Translations under genes and position numbers: made by a program | NCBI GenBank assembly: GCA_030694465.1 | Contig: JAUXYJ010000097.1 | Coordinates: forward strand, 62,001-126,000 | Reading direction: 5' to 3' | Source: Deltaproteobacteria bacterium | Lineage (GTDB): Bacteria; Myxococcota_A; Polyangia; Polyangiales; Ga0077539 | DNA length: 64,000 nt | Shown here: positions 8,894-16,770 of the stretch, piece after piece | How the letters are laid out: the number at the start of each line of letters is the position of its first letter | Position numbering within the stretch: the first letter of the stretch is position 1 | Notes under the pieces: generated by a model | What the model saw: the letters and a program-made list of their open reading frames with translations, nothing else | Database searches by the model: none | Told to the model about the DNA's origin: nothing

Positions 8894-10018
8894 TCAGCGA
8901 CCGCGCGCGTGTCCTGAGCCGTGCACTGTGCCCTGCTCGATGAGCATCCGAAGCTCTTCGACATCGCCCGAGCGTCCGAGCGCCTCTTCGTACGAGATCA
9001 ACCGGCGGAGATAGAGCTGCGCGAGCGACTGGTTGAGCGTCTGCATGCCGCTCCCCGCTTGGCCGGTCTGCATGATCGAGTAGATCTGGTGGACCTTGTC
9101 TTCGCGGATGAGATTTCGGATGGCCGCGTTGGGCACCATGATCTCGAGCGCGAGCACTCGCCCAGGGCCGCCCATACGAGGCAAAAGCAGCTGGGTCACC
9201 ACGCCCTGCAACACAAACGAGAGCTGTGCGCGGATCTGCGGCTGCTGGTGCGCCGGAAACACGTCGATGATTCGGTTGATGGACTGCAGCGCTGAGTTGG
9301 TGTGCACCGTGGCAAAGACCAAGTGTCCGGTCTCAGCGATGGTGAGCGCGGCCTCCATGGTCTCGAGGTCACGCATCTCACCGACGAGGACCACGTCGGG
9401 ATCTTGCCTGAGCACATATTTGAGCGCGTCTTTAAACGAATGGGTGTCCGTTCCGACCTCGCGCTGGTTGACCAAGCAGAGCTTGTGAGGGTGCAAATAC
9501 TCAATCGGATCTTCGACGGTGATAATATGCTGGCGCGTCTCGGCGTTGATCTTGTCGACGACCGCGGCGAGCGAAGTGCTCTTTCCCGAGCCCGTCGGAC
9601 CGGTCACAAGGACGAGCCCACGGGGCCGTGACGCGAGCTCAGCGATAATGGCCGGGAGACCCAGCTCTTCGAAGGTCAGAACCCTAAACGGGATCGCGCG
9701 AAAGGCACCCGCGACCGCGCCGCGCTGCATAAAAATATTCGCTCGAAATCGCGCGAGATTTTTCACACCAAACGAGAGATCAAGCTCCCATCGGCGCTCA
9801 AATTCGCTGCGTTGCTCTTCGGTAAGCACCGAGTAGCAGAGCCGCTGGGTGTCTTCGAAGTTGAGCGGCGGGAGCTTGAGAGGCACCAACGAATCGTCGA
9901 TTCGCAGCTGCGGCGGAGAGCCCGTCGTGATGTGCAGATCCGAGGCCCCCTTCTCAATCATGGCCTTGAGAAGCATGTGAAGGTTGACCTGTTGTGGTTC
10001 GCCGCCGGTGACCGTCAT
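8894..10018 (-). CDS. pilT: type IV pilus retraction ATPase PilT
   Basis: 374 residues, starting MTVTGGEPQQVNLHMLLKAM. The ATG at 10018 was chosen because the family-typical N-terminus starts there; the frame stays open upstream but runs antisense to plsC. Visible motifs are Walker A (VTGPTGSGKSTS), the Asp box, the Walker B region (DPDVVLVGEMRDLET), the His box (TGHLVFATVHTNSA) and the C-terminal AIRNLIREDKVHQI segment typical of PilT. PilT depolymerises the pilus and powers twitching. It is separated from pilB by plsC on the opposite strand and from pilC by the czc operon. The last residues, HGSGHARGR, are a variable tail. Confidence 0.95.
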   Translation of the reverse strand: MTVTGGEPQQVNLHMLLKAMIEKGASDLHITTGSPPQLRIDDSLVPLKLPPLNFEDTQRLCYSVLTEEQRSEFERRWELDLSFGVKNLARFRANIFMQRGAVAGAFRAIPFRVLTFEELGLPAIIAELASRPRGLVLVTGPTGSGKSTSLAAVVDKINAETRQHIITVEDPIEYLHPHKLCLVNQREVGTDTHSFKDALKYVLRQDPDVVLVGEMRDLETMEAALTIAETGHLVFATVHTNSALQSINRIIDVFPAHQQPQIRAQLSFVLQGVVTQLLLPRMGGPGRVLALEIMVPNAAIRNLIREDKVHQIYSIMQTGQAGSGMQTLNQSLAQLYLRRLISYEEALGRSGDVEELRMLIEQGTVHGSGHARGR

Positions 10019-10141
10019 GCGTGAGATTGTACTTCGTGCGGGCGCGTTGTTCGACGGCGGATGTGCACAGATCGCGAGGACTGCTCGCCACGCGCACACC
10101 GGGCTTGAGCTTGCGCTTCTTAAGTGCCAGCTTCGAGCGCG

Positions 10142-10912
10142 ATGGGCTCGGCACAATGGATCGAAGACAAGCTGGCGACCACGCGACGTGCCGCGCGCGC
10201 GAGCGCTCTGGCGGCAGCGACGGTGGCGAGTTTTTCGTGGCTTTTGGCTAACGAAGCGCTCGTGCCTCTCGAACAACGCAAGGGCCTCCGGGGCTGGCAG
10301 CGTCGGCGATTTATGCGCCGGATGCTCAAGGTCTTCGCTGTGGACGTCGTGCAAGAGGGCGAGGCTCCTCCCGCCGACGGGGCGCGGGTCGTGGTGTGCA
10401 ACCACCGCTCGGGTCTGGATATCCCGTTGCTTGCGTCGCGTTTTGACGAGGCTTTTCTCTCGCGCGCGGACCTCGGCACGTGGCCGTTTGTGGGCTACGC
10501 CGCACGGCACCTTGGGACCGTGTTTGTTGATCGTGGCGATCACGCTTCGAGGACAGCGTCGGTCAAGGCCATGCGCAGGGTGCTCGAGGCCCAGGAGGGC
10601 GTGATTGTGTTTCCTGAGGGGAGCACGTTCGCAGGCGACGAGATCCGCCCCTTTGCAGCCGGAGCCTTCGTTGCAGCCAAGTCGTTGGACGTCACGGTGC
10701 TCCCCGTCGGCGTCGCGTATGAGCGCTCGGCCGAGTACGTCGAGAAATCATTCGGTGCGCATTTGCACAAGGTCGCCGCGCTCAGGTCCGTGCGCTGTGC
10801 CTTAGTGATTGGTGAGTCGCGCAAGCTGGGACCCGCGCGCGCCGAGAGCGAGCGTTTGCGCGAAGAGGTCGCCGCGCTCACCCAACGAGCGCGTGTGCTC
10901 GTCGGGCGCTGA
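10142..10912 (+). CDS. 1-acyl-sn-glycerol-3-phosphate acyltransferase family protein (PlsC-like)
   Basis: 256 residues from ATG 10142 (MGSAQWIEDKL); a GTG at 10124 would add six residues. It has the acyltransferase motifs in order: NHRSGLD (catalytic His and Asp, motif I), FVDRGD (motif II) and FPEGST (motif III). A hydrophobic segment near the N-terminus (LAAATVASFSWLLANEAL) may anchor it in the inner membrane. PlsC transfers the second acyl chain in phosphatidic acid synthesis; close relatives acylate other lipids, so the exact substrate is open. It stands alone on the plus strand between pilT and pilB, ending 19 bases from the pilB stop. Confidence 0.85.
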   Translation: MGSAQWIEDKLATTRRAARASALAAATVASFSWLLANEALVPLEQRKGLRGWQRRRFMRRMLKVFAVDVVQEGEAPPADGARVVVCNHRSGLDIPLLASRFDEAFLSRADLGTWPFVGYAARHLGTVFVDRGDHASRTASVKAMRRVLEAQEGVIVFPEGSTFAGDEIRPFAAGAFVAAKSLDVTVLPVGVAYERSAEYVEKSFGAHLHKVAALRSVRCALVIGESRKLGPARAESERLREEVAALTQRARVLVGR

Positions 10913-10931
10913 GCGATCGATCAGCGTTTTA

Positions 10932-12680
10932 TCAGGTGATTCCGGCAGCCGCGAGGATCCGGACGTCATCGGGCGCCGTCGTGCGAGTGACCTCGTCGAT
11001 GGTGGTGACGCCCTCCATCACCTTGCGAATTCCTGACATGCGCAGGGTACGGACGCCGTCACGGATCATGGCGCCCTTGAGCTCTGCGGGGCTCACGCCC
11101 TGCAGGACCGCTTCTTTGAGGTTCTCGCCAAAGGGCATGACTTCGTAGAGCGCGATGCGGCCTCGGTAGCCTTTTTCGCTGCATCCACGGCATCCGCGAC
11201 CCTTGAAGATCTTGGTGTTCTTCGCGTCGTGTGTGCTGAAACCGACCTCGCGAAGCGTCTCGAAGGGGACCTTCACTTCTTCTTTGCACTCGGGGCAGAT
11301 TTTGCGAGCGAGACGCTGCGCGACGATGAGGTTGACCGACGCGGTCACGAGAAACGGCTCGACGCCCATGTTGAGCAACCGCGAGATGGTCGCGGGCGCG
11401 TCGTTGGTGTGCAACGTCGAGAGCACCAAGTGACCCGTGAGCGCCGCTTTGACAGCGATCTCAGCGGTCTCGAAATCTCGGATCTCTCCGACCATCACAA
11501 TGTCGGGGTCTTGTCGCAAGAACGAGCGAAGCGCCGCCGCGAAGTTGAGCCCGATGTCATCTTTCATCTGCACTTGGTTGATGCCCGCGAGGTTAAACTC
11601 GACCGGATCTTCCGCGGTGCTGATGTTCTCGCTCACTTTGTTGAGCTCGCTGAGCGCAGAGTAGAGCGTGGTGGTCTTGCCCGAACCAGTCGGTCCCGTC
11701 ACGAGCACCATGCCAAACGGCAAGTGAATGGCCTTCAGAAACGGATCAAGCTGGTCTCGATCGAACCCGAGCTTGGTCATGTCGAGCTGCAAGTTGGACT
11801 TGTCGAGCAGACGCAAGACGATCTTCTCGCCCCAGAGCGTGGGCAGAACGCTGACACGAAAGTCCATCTCTTTGCCGCCACCCAGCTTGAGCTTGATGCG
11901 CCCGTCTTGGGGCAGCCGGCGCTCGGAGATGTCGAGGTTCGACATGATTTTCATGCGCGAAATCACAGCGTTCTTGAGCTTCAGCGGGATGGGCATCTCT
12001 TCAGAGAGCACACCGTCGACGCGAAAGCGGACGCGCATGGATTTCTCGTAACATTCGATGTGAATGTCGCTCGCTTTGCGCTCGATCGCCTTGAGCAAGA
12101 TCACGTTGCAGAGCTTGACCACGGGAGCGTCTTCGCTCGCACGCTCAAGCTCAAGAACGCTGCCGTTGTCTTCTTCGGTGTCGACGACATCGACTCCGTC
12201 CATGTCGACCTCGCCCATGATGGCGTCTAGGTCGATCGGCCGCTCTGAGAATACGCGCTGAATGGACTGAAGAATCGAGGTCTCGCTCGCCACGACGGGC
12301 TCGACTGCGTAGCGCGTGAGCGCGCGGATATCGTCGATCGCGTTGAGGTTGGTCGGGTCCGCCATCGCGACGATGAGCGAGCTGCCTGCGCGCGAGATGG
12401 GGATCACACGGTAGCGCTCACACACGTCTTTGGGCACGAGGTTGAGCAGGTCCGGATCAAACTCGATGGAGTTGAGATCGACCGCCGGAACGCGGTACTG
12501 CTGCGAGAGAAAATTGGTGATCTCGTCGTCCGAGACAAAACCGAGCTTCGCTAGGGTATAGCCAAGGTTTTGTCCGCTTCGCTTCTGTTCGTCTTGGGCT
12601 GCTTTGAGCTGCTGAATTGAGATAAGACGCTCGCGAACCAGGAGCTCGCCGAGTCGATTGCTTCCACCGCCTGCTGTCAT
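10932..12680 (-). CDS. pilB: type IV pilus assembly ATPase PilB
   Basis: 582 residues from the ATG at 12680 (MTAGGGSNRLGELLV), preceded by GAGGA six bases upstream; the open frame further upstream is not convincing protein. It has an N-terminal MshEN/GspE_N domain (LGELLVRERLISIQQL), the GspE/PilB ATPase core with Walker A (VTGPTGSGKTTT), Asp box, Walker B (RQDPDIVMVGEIRD), His box (TGHLVLSTLHTNDA), and a four-cysteine zinc motif (CPEC near residue 445, then CRGC). The zinc motif separates PilB/GspE from PilT. It powers pilus extension. It is transcribed away from the FHA gene, with a 223-base shared upstream region. Confidence 0.96.
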   Translation of the reverse strand: MTAGGGSNRLGELLVRERLISIQQLKAAQDEQKRSGQNLGYTLAKLGFVSDDEITNFLSQQYRVPAVDLNSIEFDPDLLNLVPKDVCERYRVIPISRAGSSLIVAMADPTNLNAIDDIRALTRYAVEPVVASETSILQSIQRVFSERPIDLDAIMGEVDMDGVDVVDTEEDNGSVLELERASEDAPVVKLCNVILLKAIERKASDIHIECYEKSMRVRFRVDGVLSEEMPIPLKLKNAVISRMKIMSNLDISERRLPQDGRIKLKLGGGKEMDFRVSVLPTLWGEKIVLRLLDKSNLQLDMTKLGFDRDQLDPFLKAIHLPFGMVLVTGPTGSGKTTTLYSALSELNKVSENISTAEDPVEFNLAGINQVQMKDDIGLNFAAALRSFLRQDPDIVMVGEIRDFETAEIAVKAALTGHLVLSTLHTNDAPATISRLLNMGVEPFLVTASVNLIVAQRLARKICPECKEEVKVPFETLREVGFSTHDAKNTKIFKGRGCRGCSEKGYRGRIALYEVMPFGENLKEAVLQGVSPAELKGAMIRDGVRTLRMSGIRKVMEGVTTIDEVTRTTAPDDVRILAAAGIT

Positions 12681-12903
12681 GAACTTCCTCGCACGTTGGG
12701 ACTCTGGATGCCTGACTAGAAACTTCGCAGCGTGCTCTTCATAGCCCGCGTGCGAGATGACGCTCTGCCCGTCCATGGTCCGACGCCAGTTCGGTGGTGT
12801 TGGGTCCCAGGAGGGCATCGGATGCAGAAGCAACCGCGTGAATTTCTATCACGCTTGCACCATGGATTCTTCACTCGATTGCGACGACACTGCGTGAGAA
12901 ATC

Positions 12904-14058
12904 ATGGCAGGTTTTTGGTCTAGACTCTTTCGATCACGCGTTGAGGTCGAGGCAGAACGCGCAGAGGTCGACGGTCGCTTCGACGACGCGGCGCGGTTGT
13001 ACGTCGAAGCGGGCCAGCGCGATGAGGCCTTTCGCGTGCTGGTCCAAGCTGCTGAGGCGTCGGACAGCCTCGCGCGTCGACGCGACACGCTCACGCGTGC
13101 CTACGCAATGGCGCGAACCGAAGCCCAGCAAAACGCCGCAGCAGCATCGCTTGCCAGAGTCACCGTCGCAGAGTTCTCAGCACGGAGCGCTGCGACCGAC
13201 GGCGAGCGACTTTTGCTGCAAGAAGCCGCAGTGGCGCTCGAGCGATCTGCGCAGCACCGTGAGGCCGCGCAGGCGTACAAGCTGTTGGGAAATCGCGAGG
13301 GACTCGAGCGATGTCTCATGCTCGCCGGCGACGTCGACTCGTACGATCGAGAGACCAGCGACGCAGCGAAACAAGAGCGCGATCGACTTCACCGACGGTC
13401 AGCATTTGCCGATTTCGACGCGCTCTGGATCGGTGGTGATCGTGACGGCGCGCTCGCAGGTCTTGAGCGATGGGTGGTCGAAGCTTCTGACGACCATGAG
13501 GCCCGCGCGCTGCTCGCAGAGCGCCGCGCGAAGGTGCTCAGTCGTGGTCGAATGACCTGCAATTTTTCAGGTGAATCTCTTGTGGTGGTGGCAGTGTTTC
13601 CGTGCGTTCTTGGGCGTGAGGCCGACGTGTCACTGCGGGGCGCGGGGATCTCACGCGAGCATTGCGTGATTGATCAGACTGTCAGCAATCTCACGGTGCG
13701 AGACAACCAGTCACGCAATGGGACCACGCTTGGAGGTCTCACCCTCGCGGGCATGCTGGCGCTTGAGCCCGACGCGATTCTGGGCGTGGGTCCAGATATG
13801 TTTTTACGGGTCGAGAAGTGGCAAAACACGCTGTCGTTGGTGATCGAACGCGGGATGGACCGCGGCCGGCGCATCGTGTTGGTCGAACGCGTGTGGCGCT
13901 CGCCGCTGGGAGAGCTCTCACGCGTTGGAACGCGGTTGGTGCTCACTCCGTCGCAGCCCGTAAAGCTAGGCGGAATGCGCGTGGTAGTCCCGATCACGTT
14001 GGCGCTCGGCGATCGGATCGAGAACGACGCAGGCACCCTCGAAGTGCTCGAAGCGTGA
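12904..14058 (+). CDS. FHA-domain protein with helical repeat N-terminus
   Basis: 384 residues. Residues ~15-215 are helical with TPR-like spacing (for example DGRFDDAARLYVEAGQRDEAF). Residues ~218-305 form an FHA domain with the conserved LGRE, SREH (Ser250, Arg251, His253) and SRNGT elements, so phosphothreonine binding should be intact. A second beta-rich segment (~320-375) has no clear name. It probably reads phosphorylation by Hanks-type kinases, one of which is the next gene, convergent across a 26-base gap. It is divergent from pilB, so a link to pilus control is possible but unproven. Confidence 0.8.
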   Translation: MAGFWSRLFRSRVEVEAERAEVDGRFDDAARLYVEAGQRDEAFRVLVQAAEASDSLARRRDTLTRAYAMARTEAQQNAAAASLARVTVAEFSARSAATDGERLLLQEAAVALERSAQHREAAQAYKLLGNREGLERCLMLAGDVDSYDRETSDAAKQERDRLHRRSAFADFDALWIGGDRDGALAGLERWVVEASDDHEARALLAERRAKVLSRGRMTCNFSGESLVVVAVFPCVLGREADVSLRGAGISREHCVIDQTVSNLTVRDNQSRNGTTLGGLTLAGMLALEPDAILGVGPDMFLRVEKWQNTLSLVIERGMDRGRRIVLVERVWRSPLGELSRVGTRLVLTPSQPVKLGGMRVVVPITLALGDRIENDAGTLEVLEA

Positions 14059-14084
14059 AGTGACCAGTGCGGCCAACGCGCTGC

Positions 14085-15530
14085 CTAAAGACAGGGAATT
14101 CCGAGTCGCGGGACGCAGCGCTGGGGGCGCTCGACGGGCGGTGTCCGGTTGCCACGGTTCTGCGAAGTGTGTCCCGACGCGGTGTGGCCGTGGGTGGTGT
14201 GCGCCGTTGCCGCAGTGGGCGCCGCGTCTTCGGCGAGCACCTGCGCGACCGCGGCGTCTTCGGCGGTCTGTGTCGGCTGCTCGACGGGGAGGGTGGGTTG
14301 TGCGACCTGCGCTGGCGTTGTGGATGCGCTGGCGTCGACTTGAGCCTGCGGCGAGACCGCGTGGACGACAGGGTCGTTCGACGTCGACTGGCCGCTTCGA
14401 AAGGCCACCATCGCGACGGCGCCAAGCAAGAACAGACCGATCGCGGCGCCTCCGATGAGCGGCAACTTGGACGCAGGGCTCTTTACGAGGCTCACTCCGG
14501 TGGTCATGCCGTTCGACACCGCAGAGCCCGAGGGCTCCACTGCGGACGGAAAATCCCCGCCAAGTCCCATCGCGCGAGGTCGGCCAGTGTTTCCGATAAA
14601 CGAGGGCTGGGTGATCACCGAGCTGTGGGTGGTGTGTCGCTGACGGACCTTGGGGGGCATCACGATGCCATCGGTGAGCTGCCGTGCCGCCATCAGGTCG
14701 ATCGCAAAGGCCTCGACCGTCTGATATCGCTGGCTGCGGTCGTGTGCCATCGCGCGCATGACGATCTCTGCCAGCGGCGCGGGCAGCCACGGCGAGAGCT
14801 CCTGCGGCGAGGTGTACGGCAGGCCCTGAATGATCTTGGCCATCGCCATGCCAGTATCATCGTTTTCGTAAGGTCTTTTGCGGGTCAAAAGCAAATACGC
14901 GATCACCCCTAGAGCGTACACATCGACCCGTGAGTCGATGTCTTTGCGTCCCACGGCTTGCTCGATTGGCATGTAGTGAGCCGAGCCGATGACGCTCCCG
15001 GTGGACGTCTGGTCTCCGTCGGATTCGGTCGCACGGGCTGCACCAAAATCGAGGATCTTGGGCACGACGTTGCCGTCAGGGCTGCGCGCTAAAAAGATGT
15101 TCGCGGGCTTGAGATCGCGATGGATAATCCCCGCTTGATGAAGCGCTTGGACCCCTGCGCAGATCGGTAGCATCAGGTCGATCGCCATCTGCGGTGCCAG
15201 CGGTGCTTCGCGCTTTGCAAGGTCCGAGAGCGACTCGCCTTCGAGGAGCTCCATCGGCAGAAACATCGTCGAGCCCTCCATCGCGGGCTCAAGCATCTTG
15301 ACGACGTTGGGGTGCTGCAAGCGCGCCGCGAGCTGCGCTTCACGGACGAAACGATTGACAAACTCGGGGTTGGACGAGAGCGAAGGGAGGATGACCTTAA
15401 TCGCGCGTAGGTCCCCGAGGATCCTGTTCTTTGCGCGGTAGACGCTGCCCATGCCCCCGGCGGCGATAAACCCGAGGATCTCGTAGGCGCCCAAGGTCGT
15501 GCCAGCGGGGAGCGTATCAGCGGTCATCAA
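14085..15530 (-). CDS. membrane Ser/Thr protein kinase (Hanks type)
   Basis: 481 residues. The kinase domain spans ~15-285: glycine loop AAGGMGSVYRA, ATP lysine Lys45 (RAIKV), catalytic HRDLKPAN (Asp139) and DFG (161-163). The APE motif reads PIE, keeping the Glu. The key catalytic residues are present, so it should be active. A transmembrane helix lies at ~357-376. The ~105-residue outer part is rich in Ala, Pro, Thr and His, with a THTTHGHT repeat, and lacks a known sensor domain. A start at the first or second Met is equally likely. It is convergent with the FHA gene, a plausible partner. Confidence 0.9.
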   Translation of the reverse strand: MMTADTLPAGTTLGAYEILGFIAAGGMGSVYRAKNRILGDLRAIKVILPSLSSNPEFVNRFVREAQLAARLQHPNVVKMLEPAMEGSTMFLPMELLEGESLSDLAKREAPLAPQMAIDLMLPICAGVQALHQAGIIHRDLKPANIFLARSPDGNVVPKILDFGAARATESDGDQTSTGSVIGSAHYMPIEQAVGRKDIDSRVDVYALGVIAYLLLTRKRPYENDDTGMAMAKIIQGLPYTSPQELSPWLPAPLAEIVMRAMAHDRSQRYQTVEAFAIDLMAARQLTDGIVMPPKVRQRHTTHSSVITQPSFIGNTGRPRAMGLGGDFPSAVEPSGSAVSNGMTTGVSLVKSPASKLPLIGGAAIGLFLLGAVAMVAFRSGQSTSNDPVVHAVSPQAQVDASASTTPAQVAQPTLPVEQPTQTAEDAAVAQVLAEDAAPTAATAHTTHGHTASGHTSQNRGNRTPPVERPQRCVPRLGIPCL

Positions 15531-15603
15531 GGAGTGCGTTCAGCTTAGCAGCAACGCTGTTTTTCGACAAAGGAGAAGCCGTGATCGGTTGTGATCGGGC
15601 CTC

Positions 15604-16713
15604 TCAGAACGAAGCTAGGCAGCTCACACCCTGCGTTTGTGCGCCGAAGAGTGGGGCGCATGCGACCCGAACACGTGCCTGGGGAGCGCTCGCCTCGGGC
15701 GAGTCTGTGCGCGGAGTTCTTGGCGCGTTAGCAAACCACAATCCCAGCGAAATTGCAGATCCAATGATCAATCCGCCGGCGACTACGCCGGTCGCAATTT
15801 GCACGATGAGCGCGCTCTGTTGCTCGCTCTGGACGGCGTTGCACGCGTCTGCGATGTCGGGTGTTGTCGGCCGACACTGGGTCTCAAATTCGCTCACGCG
15901 GTTGCCGTGCCACAAGGTCGCGCCCACAAAGCCGCCTGCGACGGCTAGGCCTGAGACACCCAACACAATGGGGACGATGGGTGCGCCACGCGAGGGGGGC
16001 GGACGCCCGACGACGGGCGGTTCGGTCACGAGGGGGGGAGGCTGCGTGTTGTTTGTGCCACCGGTGTTTGTAGGGGTCCCGGTGGCGTTCGCGGTTGCAG
16101 CCTGTGCGGGGGCCTCGATGACCTCCGTGCGTGTCTCGCCTGCCGCGACCCGAAACGTCCGGACGACGGGCGATCCGAGCGTGGGTGCAAACACTTGGAC
16201 TGAAATCTCGCCGGGCGCGACTCGGATCGAGGGCTGCGGGAGCGCGCCATAGGGTCGTCCGTTCACCACCACGTTGCTGTTGGGCAGGTCGCCCTCGACC
16301 GCGACGGTGCCGACCTGCGCGAGGATCGCGCCGCGCTGGGCGCCCACTCGCGCGCGTGCATCGTCGTCGAGCGTGTGAAGAGGTCGTGCCGCGAGAAACA
16401 CGTCGAGACTCTCAGCGGCTTCGATGCCGCGCCCGAGGGCAGCGAGCGCGTACGCGCGCATCTCGAGCGCGTTGACATCTCCGGCGCGACACTGGGCGTT
16501 GAAAGCCTCGAGCGCTGCGGCCATCTCGACGCGGTTAATCTCTGCGCGCGATGTCGCGGTTCGATAGCGTCGCAAGCCCTCGGCGCGCGCTCGTGTCGCC
16601 GCGCCGGTATCGCTTCCGTTGCACGATGGGAGCTCGGCACGTGCGAGTGACGGGGCCAACGACAAGGCGAGCGAGAGGGCGAAAGTAATTCGAGCGACGG
16701 AGCTGCGGTTCAT
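15604..16713 (-). CDS. secreted or membrane-anchored PEGA-domain protein
   Basis: 369 residues from ATG 16713 (MNRSSVARITFALSL). The signal peptide ends SLARA/EL. A helical region with TPR-like character (residues ~35-120) is followed by a PEGA-like beta domain (~125-195; GTVAVEGDLPNSNVVVNGRP) and a Thr/Asn/Pro-rich linker. A hydrophobic segment (VPIVLGVSGLAVAGGFVGATL) and another near the C-terminus follow. This signal-TPR-PEGA-TM layout is common and uncharacterised in Myxococcota. The product is exported. The gene lies downstream of, and on the same strand as, nothing closely coupled: the kinase follows it after 73 bases and may be co-transcribed. No enzymatic residues are evident. Confidence 0.65.
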   Translation of the reverse strand: MNRSSVARITFALSLALSLAPSLARAELPSCNGSDTGAATRARAEGLRRYRTATSRAEINRVEMAAALEAFNAQCRAGDVNALEMRAYALAALGRGIEAAESLDVFLAARPLHTLDDDARARVGAQRGAILAQVGTVAVEGDLPNSNVVVNGRPYGALPQPSIRVAPGEISVQVFAPTLGSPVVRTFRVAAGETRTEVIEAPAQAATANATGTPTNTGGTNNTQPPPLVTEPPVVGRPPPSRGAPIVPIVLGVSGLAVAGGFVGATLWHGNRVSEFETQCRPTTPDIADACNAVQSEQQSALIVQIATGVVAGGLIIGSAISLGLWFANAPRTPRTDSPEASAPQARVRVACAPLFGAQTQGVSCLASF

Positions 16714-16770
16714 ACGGTGATTTGCTGTCCACAGTAGCAACGCGTTTGTGCCACGGTCTACACTTCTTCA

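Noticed and set aside
10019..10543. Upstream extension of the pilT frame
   Set aside because: It runs antisense to plsC and lacks protein-like composition; the family N-terminus begins at 10018.
11229..12230. Long plus-strand frame opposite pilB
   Set aside because: It is a shadow of pilB codon bias, with no recognisable domain.
12681..12903. Sigma-54 promoter for pilB
   Set aside because: No GG-N10-GC element of adequate quality was found in the pilB-FHA gap.
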